Below, in pieces: positions 26,101 to 35,445 of a DNA stretch of 64,000 nt (the stretch's first letter is position 1; each line of letters begins with the position of its first letter). Both the position numbers and the translations under genes were made by a program. The stretch comes from Ctenosaura bakeri. Lineage: Eukaryota > Chordata > Lepidosauria > Squamata > Iguanidae. Where the stretch lies: the NCBI GenBank assembly GCA_948474755.1, contig CAOLHI010003120.1, positions 124,001 to 188,000 of the forward strand, given 5' to 3'. The notes beneath the pieces were generated by a model that saw only the letters and a program-made list of their open reading frames with translations, had not been told where the DNA came from and did not search any database.

Positions 26101-29100
26101 ACTATTAGAAAAACATTTAAGATTTAAGAAAGATTTAAGATTTAAGAAAAATAAATATTTCCCTTGATTTTAGCTTTCACTCTGTTTACTGCTTTTGTCA
26201 CCTTTATTGTTTTATACAGAAGTAGAATTGGGATATACTCTATATTCATTTAAAATAACATAGTTTTAATGAAGTGGCTACAGGTGTATTAATAAAATGC
26301 AAATAACTGACTTTTCTATTCCACAGAATGCAGGAGCCCATGCCATTATTGGATGCATTGTCATGGTCCTTTCGTTCTTTCAACCAGTGATAGCATTTTT
26401 GCGACCTTCTCTTCAAAATAATCGGTCTGTAAATCCAGTTATTTTAGTAGACGATATTTTACTAGTATAATTAAATATATTGTAGAATATATTGTGCATT
26501 TTAGTAGAATATATTGTACATTTACTATGTTGCTATGGAACTTCTCTTGAATTGAGTCCTTTCACTCTAAACAATTATAACACTATGATTCCAGTTTAAC
26601 TGTCACAGCAACATCCTGTAGAATTCTGGAATTTGTAGTTTGGTGAGGCACTAGAGCTCTCTGGCTGAGAATTCTAAATACACCTCCTTAAACTGCAGAT
26701 CCCAGGATTTCATAGCATGGAACCAGGGCAGTTAAAACGGAATACAGTCAGCCCTCCACATTTTTAGATTTGACTTTTACAAATTTGAGTATTTGTGAGT
26801 TTCTTCAACCTCTACCCCTTCAATTTCAAGTGCTTCTTTTCTGGGGAATGTTCCCTCTTGGCGGCTCTGATTGGGCTGCTCAGCCTTTTAAAAATTCACC
26901 TCTAGTCTTCCTCCTCTCCTCCTCCTCCAGCAGCCACTGCCTGGCCACCTAAGGATAGATCATAGTCCCATTTTCTCAGCACGACAAACCCTCTCCCAGT
27001 ACCCCTCTCCAGGAAGGGAATGTACAAGACAGAGGAAGTATAGGGCCACCATACCAACCCAACTCCATTTCCCTCTCCTTTCCTTGATCTCCTTTGGGCC
27101 CTCAGTGTCCAGTTGTCCCCACCATGCCTCAGCCCCCTTCCCTCAAACACATACACATTTTGATTTTGCAATTTTTCCACTTTTGTGGGGATCCTGCACC
27201 CCTAACCCTACTGAATGTGGAGGGCCAACTGTATTGTGCTATAATTGTGTAGGCCCTACAGAAGTATTCTATTCTAATAAGCAATAAAATACAGATGATA
27301 TATTCAGGGTTAGCCATGTTGACCATGCAGCAAAAACAAAATACATAAAACAGTGATACCTTTATTGGGCTAACTTAAAAAGAAAAAGATCATGCAAGCT
27401 TTCAAATCTCCACTGGCTTCTTCATCAGGCAAAGGTGTTTAAAATCATACAGGAGAAGAAAAAATAATGATGTTAGAGTCACAAGCCTACATTTTTCTTA
27501 AGATGTTACTTCTCTTATCAGTTAACATGGTCTACAGGGATAGCAATGCAGGCAAGGACATTCCCCTTTTTTTTGGCCATGTGAGGACTGGGAAACAAAG
27601 AAGAGTTAAATACAGATGATCAAATTTCAATTCCATTAGCAACCAAAAAGTAATTGCCCTTGAGATCTAAGCTGTCCCTGTCCTGTGGAAGCTACCAGCC
27701 CATTTCTTAGGCAGAGAACATTGAATTTCTCAAGAAGCCTCTGTACTCTTACATCTGGAAAAAGTTTTAAGTGCTTTATAGGTAAAACTTGCCATTGTAG
27801 TCCAACAGAGAGAGTTTTCCGTTCATTGGAGGTAGGAAAACCCCAAAGAGCTAAGTCCCAGTCCTTTGGCAAACTCTTGTTTAGGATTCTCCTATGGTAG
27901 CTAAATTTGGTATCTTGAAATCCAGGAAACATATTTGGGGTAGCCACACAACAATCCACAAAACAGCAATATCTTTTTGGGTTACCAAAGCCTCTAAACC
28001 AGGGCTTTCCAAATGGTATGCTGTGACACATTAGTATGTTGCCTGAAGTGTGTAGGTGTGTTACCTACAATCTTGGAAATGTATGTTTAGTATTTATAAA
28101 TCATATATTTTTAAAAATATATGACAGGTTTTCATGAGATATGTTGTGTCCCCATACATCTTGTTATTACAATTTATGTATGTGTCTGTATCTCTTATAA
28201 GGGGTTAGTTCAACCTCCGGTTTGCTAGTAAAACTGAATTACTGTGTTGTGAAATGATGCATGTCTAAAAAAATATGTCACCAACATGAAAAGTTTGGAA
28301 AGCTTTGCTCTAAACCATCTTAACAGACAAAAGAAGTAATATCTTGTAACTCTAACATCATAATTTTTTCTTTTATATGATTTTTAACACCTTTGTCTGA
28401 TAAAGAAGCTGGTGGAGCTCTGAAAGTTTGCATGATGTATTTTGTGCTTTTTTCATTGGTCCAATAAAAGTATTGCTGTTTTGTGGATTTGGGGTTTTGT
28501 TGCATTTTGCTCCATGGCCAACATAACTAAGATACAGAAGCTGGCTGCCTGCCTTCTCTTTCTTTTCCTCCTTCATTCCTTCTTTCTTTCATTTTTTTCT
28601 CTTCAAAAGATGCTAAAAGGCATCTTTTAACTGCCTGTTGTAGTCTCCAAATTAAGACATATACCTGAAGTGCTTGATCAGTGGAGTTAGTTTAAAAGTA
28701 CCTTAGCCAATTCCTGGTCGTCTCACCGATTTTGCAGCCCTTGATGTGGCTACAGCAAGAGGAATCTCTGTCAAATAGCACAGGAAGTGCAGTCCTGTGG
28801 CTATATGCAGCAGCCCTTGGTTCTTGCCTGTGTGGTCTGTGAGGGTTGCGAGGATCCATCCACTCTTGTTCATTCCCTGGCTTCTGAGAGTCAAACTAAA
28901 TATTATATAGAATTTTTATCCCTTGCTATTACCATTACCCCTCCTATAACAGGAGTTTCTTAGAGATGTACACTTCAGCAGTCATATTAGCAAATTAAAC
29001 CAGTGTTTACCTTCCACTTACCAATCACAAAATATAGCATGCTGGATATAAGACATGTAGGTAAGGAAAATACACATTGAGAAACAAATGTCTTTCAACG

Positions 29101-32100
29101 CTTGGGGAAACAGTTATTTGAAAAAAATAACATATTGTCTAGTGTGACTCTAAATTGTTGCTTACCACCTGTTATAAAGCAGTGAATAAACCATAACGTC
29201 TATGGAAATTGTTAGGGGTGAGGTGAAAGGGGAAATCTGTGCATGTGTGTGTGTAAACATGGCTGTGTATATTCTGCCCTGTTTTGGATGTAACACTTAG
29301 AGTCAAAAAACTTGTGCATTCCTTTTTTAAAGTGGAGCCAAGTCTTACTATTTGTTCAAAGTCTGCTCCATTATGAGGAGCATGGGGTGGAAAGAGAAGG
29401 CATTGCAGTTTAGTTCTGCAACAAATTAATGTTTATCCCTTTGGAGAACAAAGTTATCTAACACATTGTTTTGCATTGCACCAACAGGAGGTTTGTTTTT
29501 AATTGGTTTCACATGCTAAATGCATTAGTCATCAAAGTTTTGGCAGGTAAGTAGATGGATATTTCTGTTTCAGTTTAAAAGTACAATGCTCAGTTCCCAC
29601 TGAGCAACATAGTCTAGAAATTTAGATGACTGTGATGATGCGGCAGAGAATGGGATATGATCTACAACAGCAACAATCAGGTAGCTGCTGTGGGATGGCA
29701 ACACCCTGATCTAAAGAACACATGCTTAGAAACTCCAGTAGTAGGTAGAAACTTGGAACACAGGCAGCAACTAATATACATAAGGAAGATTCAGTGTGGT
29801 TTGCCTCAAAGTATCTGCATTCAGAGTCAGGTTACAAGGAGCTAAGTTTTTGTTTCGAAAGAGGAAGTTCCTAGTTCTGCATTGCCCAAGTGCAAGTGGC
29901 TCATATTTGTCCAATGACAAAAAACTGAAAAGGCTTCAGATAATGTGTACAGAAGCAGACAACACATACCAATACTGTGGACATATATTGGTCTAACAAT
30001 AATTTCTTTTTCTCCAACATCTTGGAAGTTAAAAGTCTGTGGCCTGGGAAGGCATCTCTGTTAGTAAATTCCTACTACTGCTTCCAACAAAAATTCCCAG
30101 AATTCTTTATTGGAGTAGTGGGGAATGATTGGCCTGCCAGATTTTTGGACTAGAGTTACCATAATGCTTTGGTTCTTGCATAAGGAGAAAAGTGATATAC
30201 AAATCATATGTATCTATGAATTACTGAATGAATAAATACATTTTCCATTTGACATATTGGTGGAAGTGTACAGGAGTTCTACTCTAAGATAGCTGGAGGG
30301 CCAGAAGTTCTCAACCACTGCTTTATATGAAATATAAACCCATCTCTATATTAATAGTGTAGAAATCTCAATTTTCTGTTTACAATTTGGGGATGAGCTG
30401 GGTCAGTAAAAGCACTCACAAAGCAACTAGGTAGCTGAGTGTTTGAAATTTTTTTGTTTGGATCAGCTCATGTCTCAACAGCCTATTGTAGAGAGTGGTA
30501 TGTTGGGGAATGTGGGGCTATGGAATGATTTGTCATCCAAATGCTGATGGCTTGCCATGATTTGTCTCTCTTTCTTCTTTAGTTGCTGCCATATTTCTTG
30601 GACTGCAAATGCTCAGCAACACTTCTAGCCAATGGATGGTTAAAACAATGGGAGGCTTTGTGGGCTGGGAGGCTATAATAGCCATCATGCTGGATGTAGA
30701 TCTTCGGTTGAAAAAGAAAGGTAATACTTGATTTGAATCCACAGAAGCATACCCAAGGCTTTTCTTTGTGTTTTAACAAAGCCAGCAAATAATTTTGGAA
30801 TTCATTGCATTTGTATTTTTCCTTTTACCTTTTCCAGAAATCTATGAAGATTCCACTGTTGAAGGTAAACCTTTTGGTTCCTGCAGTTTATGGACTTTAT
30901 GTTTGGATATTTCCAGTCTTACCACTGGCAGTCATTGCTCTTCCACTCTTAAGCTTCAAATCAATTTCTCATAGATTGTCCACATTTCAGGGGGTCTAAT
31001 ATTCCTTTTGGTTGGGAATGCTTCTCAGTACATTCTCTGTCTGTCCGCACTGTGGGTATAAGATAGCCAAGTGGATGTGGGCATAGCCAGGTTCACTCCT
31101 TTTTCTGATTTTTCTTCTCTCAACAGAGAAGGAAAGCATCAAATCCTTTCTCCAGTCTTGTTTTATCTCAATAAATTATTTCTCTTTTTCCCCATTCTAA
31201 TTCTCTGACTGTCTGTCTGTCTCACTGCATTTTTTTAACAATTTAGGTCAGAGCTTTCCAAACTTTTCATGTTGGTAACACACTTGTTAGTAGAAATGGG
31301 ATGAATCCAGAATTTTCCAGATCCGAATCCGGATCTGAATCCCTGGAAGGTTCTGGGAATCCACAGAATCTCGAATCTTTTGAATCCTTTTTTTAAAAAG
31401 CAAGAGAAAGAAGGATAATCTTGGGCAAGACACACTCTCTCAGCCTTAGCAAAAGCCTAGGCAAAGGCAAACCTCCCTCTGAAGAAATCTGGCCAAGACA
31501 ATTGTCATAGTTTTGCCTCAGGATCTCTCCAGATTGAAAATGACATGAAGGCCCTTTCTACACAGGCAGGAAAATGTGGATTAATCGCACATTTTCCCAC
31601 CTGTGTAAATAGAGCTACATACTACAGTAGAGAGATAATCCAGGTCAAAACTGGCTTTTCTTTGCATAGCTCCTTCTGGCATGCTGGGGTTTGTAGTTTG
31701 ATGATGCACCAGCACACTTTGACAGAGAAGGTTGTGACACTTTGTAAAACTCCAAACCCCAGAATTGTGTCTGAAAGAGCTTTGCAAGGGAGCGATGCAA
31801 AGGAATCTTTCAACTGTCCTTGAAATCTCAAGCCTGTAGCTTCCAGTCAAGTACTGAACTTAAATATTAAATGTTCAATTTATATATCTTAGAATACAAC
31901 CCCAGATGTAACTTCTGAACTTGTTAGCAAAGGCCATTATTACTCCAAGGGAAAAACTCACCTACTTACTATCTTCCCTTGTATATCTGGTCTCCCAGGT
32001 TTTTCAGGTGTCCCGGTCTCCAACAATCTATTTGTTTGGCGGATTAGAAAGATTTGGTTTGCTATTTTGGCACAGGGATTCGGGAATCTCAAATCCTTAC

Positions 32101-33939
32101 CCAGAATGTGAGGATTCGAGAATTCAGTTGGCCCATCCCTACTTTTTAGACATGCATCGTTTCGGTTAAACTAACCCCTTATAAGAGATACAGGCACGTA
32201 CATAAATTGTAATAACAAAATGTATGGGGACACAACACATCTCTTGAAAACCTTTCATATATTTTTAAAAATATGTTTTATAAATAAAAACATACAGTTC
32301 CAAGGTTATAGACAACACACCTATATACTTCAGGCAACAGACTGTGTTGCAGCACACCATTAGGAAAGCCCTGATCAAAGTGATTCTTTGTTTGGTTTGG
32401 TTCTAGTTTGATTCTTTGTTTTAAAACAGTACTTTTGCCTGTCACTTGGTGGAACTTGTACTCTTCTGTAAGTGACCACAAAGAAATATTCTAGTTGGCT
32501 GGGTGAGAGGCAACACCCACAATTTATCTTCTAGCCAGCCTTTGTCACATGTTTCTTTCTCTTATTTCCTACTTCCTTTTGCTTTGCACCTCTTTCACCT
32601 CTGCTCCCCTCTGTTCTTCCCTCTCTCAGCCTTCCTTTCTCCCACCTCTCTTTGGCCCAACCTTATGCTTCTTTCTTTTCATGTTAAAAAACATTCCCCT
32701 AATGTTTGAAGTGGGTACTGAAAAGCAACTGATAGGATAAGGGTTGTATCCAGGGCCAACTCTTCCAGCAGACGAGTGAGGCAGGCACCTCAGGTAGCAA
32801 ATACTGAATCTTATTAAGTTAGTAAGTTATTTAATTAACAATAGCTAGTTATCTAATTTGTTGTTTTACTATAAGGAATAGGGAAGAGATGTTTGTGGGA
32901 TTTTTTGCCTTGTACAGTCAGTTCTCCATATCTGCAGATTCTATCTCCACAGATTCAACCAACTGCAGCTTGAAAATATCCCCCCGACCCTCACCCTCAA
33001 AAAATTCAAAAAGCAAACTTTGATGTTGCCATTTTATATAAGGGATACCATTTATTACACCATTGTAATTAATGGGACATGAGCATCTACAAATTTTGGT
33101 ATCAAGGAGGTGGTCCTAGAACCAAACCCTAGTAGATACTGAGGGCCCACTGTATGCCAAAATAGCTTGACTGGCTGCGACTTGAATTGGGTAGTAGAAT
33201 ATGGGTGGGTGCTCCACCTTTGGCAGTCAAGTGTCTTGGGCCAACCCTGGCTATATCTGAATATCAGGTTAGAGGCAGTCATCTTTTCCAAGGTTTGTTA
33301 GCTTTTTGCCTGGGAAATATGCTGGCCTTTTAAAAGCGTGAATAGTTTGAATGGTAACTGTAACTGTTTTGGGTCTCCTATAGAATGGTGAAGGTGTGCC
33401 ATTGTATTGTGATGCCCTATTGGATGAAGAGGGATTATTTGTAAATAATACTAATATCATATATAATATTATATATAATAAATGTAGTATAACCAGTGAG
33501 ATTGACTGCAGCAACTCCTGTGCTTCTTATACATGTATTGTGCAGGGCATCTTAGCTGTTTCTTCTTTTGCCACTATACAGCAACAAGAGTTGATGACAG
33601 CCCAATTAGACTATTCTGAAAGTGAGACCTTATTGTTCTCATTGCTTTTTGTAGGGAAATGTGACATTTTGGGAGCTTTTTCCAAGCAAAACCTCACACA
33701 TTCTCTAAATATAGTTATTAGTTTTTCAAGTTCCTCCTAGGATCTTTCTGTCCATGCTGGTGAGCTGGGATTTTATAGAACTGTTAGTTGAGACAGCTTC
33801 TAAGCAAAACAAAATATTTATGCAATGTCTATTTTTTTTTCTTTTGTAGATGAAAAATGAACTATTACTACTGCTAATATATCTGTGTGGCAACCTGGCA
33901 TTTTTAATAGCTCTGCTTGTAGGGATTGGAAGATCTTAA
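13968..33939 (+). CDS. FRRS1: FRRS1-family ferric-chelate reductase, DOMON and cytochrome b561 part (11 exons, 5' partial)
   Basis: Eleven exons encode about 386 residues: a DOMON domain (exons 1-4) followed by a cytochrome b561 core with six predicted helices (exons 5-9 and 11). Exons 1-10 join in frame at GT-AG sites. The four histidines expected to bind two b-type haems are present: KAHGALM (exon 4/5), FQIHSLI (5/6), GAHAIIG (7) and NWFHMLN (8). Family members are plasma or vesicle membrane proteins that reduce Fe(III) using cytosolic ascorbate; this role is inferred from homology. A complete family member begins with a signal peptide and Reeler domain. Neither is seen in 1-13,967, so those exons are taken to lie left of the window, and the L1 block would sit in an intron, antisense to the gene. 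Similarity to human FRRS1 as I recall it is only moderate, so this may be a paralogue rather than the strict orthologue. Confidence 0.85.
14154..15579. other. Intron of FRRS1-like gene 1 with a palindromic transposon remnant
   Basis: The stretch 14,925-15,150 is a member of a palindromic repeat family: tgtggaatcctggggtttg is mirrored by aaaccccaggactccatgg, and the end is gtgtgaaaggactcc. The rest shows nothing recognisable. Confidence 0.55.
15580..15681 (+). CDS. FRRS1: FRRS1-like gene 1, exon b: DOMON core
   Basis: The exon is 102 nt, phase 0 to 0, with acceptor ttcttccag and donor TTG|gtacta. It encodes 34 residues beginning GNDDIYICG, equivalent to the Gly-Asp-Asp-Asp segment with its cysteine in FRRS1. 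It continues directly from exon a across a 1.4-kb intron. Confidence 0.87.
16074..16215 (+). CDS. FRRS1: FRRS1-like gene 1, exon c: DOMON core
   Basis: The exon is 142 nt, phase 0 to 1, with acceptor gtatttctag and donor TCTG|gtgagt. It encodes GEVEVLATSFENGIIRCSF and then DSLYYIFFAYGPSSS. The C-x-F strand and the YYIF-A-G motif correspond to the last strands of the FRRS1 DOMON domain. Confidence 0.88.
16216..18643. other. Intron of FRRS1-like gene 1 with old LINE sequence
   Basis: The stretch 16,230-16,480 contains a 'gttggactgtaactcc' repeat arm. About 17,050-18,180 is one diverged repeat that reads like the 3' part of an old L2/CR1-like LINE (tttatatcttgacag; ggaattccagaacctggg; atctgtcttgtttggatt-like). 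A short (GT)n lies at 18,266-18,288. Confidence 0.5.
18644..18760 (+). CDS. FRRS1: FRRS1-like gene 1, exon d: DOMON to b561 junction
   Basis: The exon is 117 nt, phase 1 to 1. It encodes the end of the DOMON domain (GQILKHIIRPFITDEKVN), a VGG turn and the IIKAH that opens the cytochrome b561 domain. The last histidine (codon CAT just before the donor G|gtaagt) is the first expected haem ligand. A 2.4-kb intron rich in old repeats precedes it. Confidence 0.88.
18795..18828. repeat. (TTCC)n microsatellite
   Basis: About eight uninterrupted TTCC units follow exon d of FRRS1-like gene 1. Confidence 0.9.
18829..21498. other. Intron of FRRS1-like gene 1, mostly unrecognised
   Basis: The stretch 18,840-19,460 looks like a mobile-element remnant: it has an internal inverted pair (ttccaattac / gtaattgga, inside ccccgag / ctcgggg, near 19,195-19,262) and an AATAAA at 19,395. 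An LTR is possible but its ends were not found. From 19,600 to 21,490 it is AT-rich with T-rich runs (20,020-20,060) and no exon. Confidence 0.4.
21499..21611 (+). CDS. FRRS1: FRRS1-like gene 1, exon e: b561 helix 1
   Basis: The exon is 113 nt, phase 1 to 0, with acceptor tttttgtaag and donor CAG|gtatgc. It encodes GALMLIAWMTTGSVGMIFAR, a transmembrane helix with the strongly conserved AWMTT motif, then a basic cytosolic loop (KKSIKR) and DIWFQ leading into helix 2. Confidence 0.9.
21731..21972 (+). repeat. tRNA-derived SINE with long (ACA)n tail
   Basis: ggagccagcatggtgtagtg (A-box side), gagtttgaatcctcacttgg (B box), and the tail (acaaca)n from about 21,930. It is intronic in FRRS1-like gene 1. 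Confidence 0.88.
21973..23838. other. Intron of FRRS1-like gene 1, nothing recognised
   Basis: AT-rich single-copy-looking DNA, apart from a short 'gcaactccaaagagccctag' piece of a palindromic repeat near 22,077. Confidence 0.4.
23839..23925 (+). CDS. FRRS1: FRRS1-like gene 1, exon f: b561 helix 2
   Basis: The exon is 87 nt, phase 0 to 0, with acceptor cttttcatttag and donor GAT|gtaagt. It encodes IHSLIMLLTVVATSIAFILI and FVALQGWSD, a hydrophobic helix opened by the second haem-ligand histidine. GGWS-like residues follow it in the family. Confidence 0.9.
24677..24915 (+). repeat. tRNA-derived SINE with (ACA)n tail
   Basis: Same family as 21,731: ggcacatggtgtagtagtct, gggttcaaatccccacaca, aagtcagaaatgacttaaag, tail cacacaacaacaac. 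Confidence 0.85.
25222..25697. mobile_element. MITE with short terminal inverted repeats, CpG-bearing
   Basis: The left end ggccctttgcacagg is the reverse complement, with a 2-bp indel, of the right end cctgtgtggaaagggcc. The interior is GC-rich (e.g. gcagccacgtgcagccgcg) against an AT-rich intron. The same terminal motif is shared with 36,113-36,359 and 47,596-48,221. The flanking triplets (aat / aag) differ. Confidence 0.7.
26327..26424 (+). CDS. FRRS1: FRRS1-like gene 1, exon g: b561 helix 3
   Basis: The exon is 98 nt, phase 0 to 2. It encodes NAGAHAIIGCIVMVLSFFQP and VIAFLRPSLQNN. The histidine in AGAHAIIG is the third haem ligand, and the QP..A.LRP motif is characteristic of the family. 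The donor CG|gtctgt is weaker than the other donors in this gene. Confidence 0.9.
26556..27256. mobile_element. Palindromic transposon remnant split by a Tigger-like element
   Basis: The left arm (gtcctttcactctaaacaat ... tataacactatgattcc) is matched in inverted form by the right arm (attgtgctataattgtgtag, then gccc). The two halves are separated by the element at 26,745-27,231. The interior again has the pair gtagaattctggaatttg / cagatcccaggatttcat. Confidence 0.65.
26745..27231. mobile_element. Tigger/mariner-like element with TA duplication
   Basis: It begins cagtcagccctcc, ends ggagggccaactg, and is flanked on both sides by TA, as expected for Tc1/mariner elements. At 487 bp it is non-autonomous. 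Confidence 0.75.
27290..28540. repeat. Interspersed repeat arms in inverted orientation
   Basis: The motifs tatctttattggg-like and ccactggcttcttcatcagg (27,360-27,430) recur as reverse complements at 28,390-28,520 (gataaagaagctggtgg; ccaataaaagtattgc). A third copy is at 37,610-37,800. The family is not named. Confidence 0.5.
28000..28307. mobile_element. hAT (Charlie-like) element with 8-bp duplication
   Basis: Terminal inverted repeats cagggctttccaaa and tttggaaagctttg are flanked by perfect copies of ctctaaac (27,992-27,999 and 28,308-28,315). An 8-bp duplication is diagnostic of hAT. At 308 bp there is no transposase. Confidence 0.88.
28541..29487. other. Intron of FRRS1-like gene 1, nothing recognised
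   Basis: No convincing repeat or exon was seen in this stretch. Confidence 0.4.
29488..29546 (+). CDS. FRRS1: FRRS1-like gene 1, exon h: b561 helix 4 start
   Basis: The exon is 59 nt, phase 2 to 1, with acceptor gcaccaacag and donor GCAG|gtaagt. It encodes RRFVFNWFHMLNALVIKVLA. FNW.H carries the fourth haem-ligand histidine. The exon is too short to be obvious as an open frame and was placed by splice phase and homology. Confidence 0.85.
30583..30720 (+). CDS. FRRS1: FRRS1-like gene 1, exon i: b561 helices 4-5
   Basis: The exon is 138 nt, phase 1 to 1, with acceptor tttcttctttag and donor AAAG|gtaata. It encodes VAAIFLGLQMLSNTSSQWMV, then GGFVGWEAIIAIMLDVDLRL, and ends in KKK. AVAAIFLGL matches the family signature. 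NTS is a glycosylation sequon in the loop before helix 5. Confidence 0.9.
30838..30864 (+). CDS. FRRS1: FRRS1-like gene 1, exon j: acidic loop mini-exon
   Basis: The exon is 27 nt, phase 1 to 1, with acceptor ccttttccag and donor GAAG|gtaaac. It encodes EIYEDSTVE, an acidic loop after helix 5 that resembles the acidic loop of FRRS1 but is shorter. Its phase-1 end does not match the phase-0 start of the last recognised exon, so one more small exon or a frame break must lie between 30,865 and 33,849. Confidence 0.65.
31249..32371. mobile_element. Second copy of the 28,000 hAT family, interrupted
   Basis: The left end cagagctttccaaac and right end ggaaagccctg enclose sequence that matches 28,000-28,307 in inverse orientation (e.g. 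ccccttataagagatacagg). It is interrupted at 31,291-32,141 by another element. Confidence 0.7.
31291..32141. mobile_element. hAT-like element nested in a hAT
   Basis: Ends tagaaatggg and cccatcccta are imperfect inverted repeats. The flanks cttgttag (31,283-31,290) and ctttttag (32,142-32,149) match at 7 of 8 positions. It contains a SINE fragment (31,427-31,552) and gaatccgg / gattcggg palindromic motifs. Confidence 0.65.
32915..33152. mobile_element. Tigger/mariner-like short element
   Basis: It starts cagtcagttctccat, ends gagggcccactg, and is flanked by TA on both sides. It is 238 bp, in the last intron of FRRS1-like gene 1. Confidence 0.7.
33850..33939 (+). CDS. FRRS1: FRRS1-like gene 1, terminal exon: b561 helix 6 and stop
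   Basis: The acceptor is ttcttttgtag. In phase 0 the exon encodes MKNELLLLLLYLCGNLAFLI and ALLVGIGRS, then TAA at 33,937-33,939. The YLCGN motif and a hydrophobic helix of about 23 residues match the C-terminus of FRRS1. Entering from exon j (phase 1) would instead give a stop after three codons. Confidence 0.78.
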   Translation: MKNELLLLLIYLCGNLAFLIALLVGIGRS

Positions 33940-35445
33940 AATGAAAGTCTTCTTTGGTGGGAAAAATGAAAGCAGCACCTGCTGTTTTGCCACCTGCATC
34001 ACAAAAGAAGTTTACTTTCATCATTGCAGTCGCTGTTTGAGTATCCCGTTTCTTGTTCAAAGCAGGATGCTGTACTGAATATTATCTGACAATGACAACA
34101 ATTCTGACAATGATTCTAAGGGAACCCGATTTAAACATAGATCCAAAGATTACAGATCAAAGTGCAGTTCATGTTAGAAATATATAGCGTGATCTGGACT
34201 AAATATCTAAAATACATGATAGACATTTCCACAGATTGCATAATCCACACATGTCAAACTAGAGTAAGGAAGACTGATGCCTTTCTTTTATGATACAATT
34301 GTTATCATCAGTTGTTGTTCTTTAATTTGAAATACACGATGGTATATAGCACTTCACTATCAAGACAGATTCAAGCTAGCATAGAGGCTTTACTAGCTTG
34401 TCTAGCAGAAACACAATCCTGTTCCCTTTTGATACTTCCAACTGTAGGACTGTGATTCTACAAGCATTTCTTTAAGAATAAATGTACGCACAAGATGCCT
34501 GTCACCAAGCAATGCTGGCCGCACATGATACTGAGTCAACAGCACAATCAAGAATATAAATGAACCATGACTGAAAAGTTGGCAGCCAGAGCAGACCCAA
34601 TGCGTAAGAGCACATAAGAAAATCACCAAACTATGGCTACTTAACCAAGTCCTGTGTATGCATTATATGATCAAGAATGTAGGCATAATAAAATGCACAC
34701 ATTATAGAGGTTAAGTATTCAGGAAGCCCAAAGTGTTTTCACACTTTCACAGATATCAAGTGTACAGGATGGGGCTCAAGACTGAAGTGGCAATTGCTTT
34801 TGCTTTTTTAGCTAAGCAATGAGAGAGAACATAAGAGATTTGATGGCACCCAGTACTCCTTCCAATTCCATCACCATCATCCCTACCACTTAACTCAAGG
34901 GCTGCCTATCTCCTCTGTGAGCTGCCTCCTTTGCCATTGTTGTTACTTTGTTCCTTCTCACTACTTAGTCACCCAAATCAGCCAACACAACAGAACTGGC
35001 TGTTCCTTGCTCCTTTGCCTGCATTGCTGTTACTTGTCTAGCAGCCTGGTCCTCTACAGTGACCAAGCAGGAATTTGTAGGTCTCTGTGCCCAAACAGCA
35101 CCTGCTTTGCAACCCTTCCCTGAGCCCTGTATGCATGTGTAATCTAAAGGAGGAAAAGGAGATAAAACTTTGCCCATTGCTCATCTAGAAAAGGTGGTGG
35201 GTGTGGAGCGGACTGAAACAGCATTCTCCCTGTTTGATTGGCAGACTCAGTATTGATCTGAGAAAGCAAGGTAATTCTCTTGTTTGTAATAATTAAAAAT
35301 GAAACATTTTCTCAGTGGTGTAATGTTTTGATTATTCTTGTTTTTATACCAAGTTTTTATTTCTTTTATAATTTTGAGATTTTATACAATTAAGTGTAAT
35401 TTTTGTACCTATTGAAATAAAAGTATCATCCAAAATATTCTGTCT
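33940..35445 (+). other. FRRS1: 3' untranslated region of FRRS1-like gene 1
   Basis: About 1.5 kb of AT-rich sequence runs from the stop codon to the AATAAA. No interspersed repeat or convincing second open frame is seen in it. The right end is set by the poly(A) signal and is approximate. Confidence 0.6.
35416..35421 (+). promoter_or_regulatory. Candidate poly(A) signal AATAAA of FRRS1-like gene 1
   Basis: The hexamer lies 1.48 kb after the stop codon and is followed by a T/GT-rich stretch (attctgtcttgc, attgttctctg), as expected at a cleavage site. No earlier perfect AATAAA was noticed in the 3' UTR. Confidence 0.55.

Larger units (their letters stand above)
30865..33849 (+). other. Last intron(s) of FRRS1-like gene 1: holds nested transposons and possibly an unrecognised exon
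   Basis: A phase-1 to phase-0 exon is needed here if the protein is to reach helix 6. One weak candidate is 33,279-33,292 (14 nt, donor AAG|gtttgt), but its acceptor lacks a pyrimidine tract. A 57-nt open stretch with an acceptor at 33,383 (tcctatag) and donor TTT|gtaaat is in phase 0 to 0, so it does not fit either. The interval also holds a hAT inside a hAT and a Tigger-like element. Confidence 0.4.
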
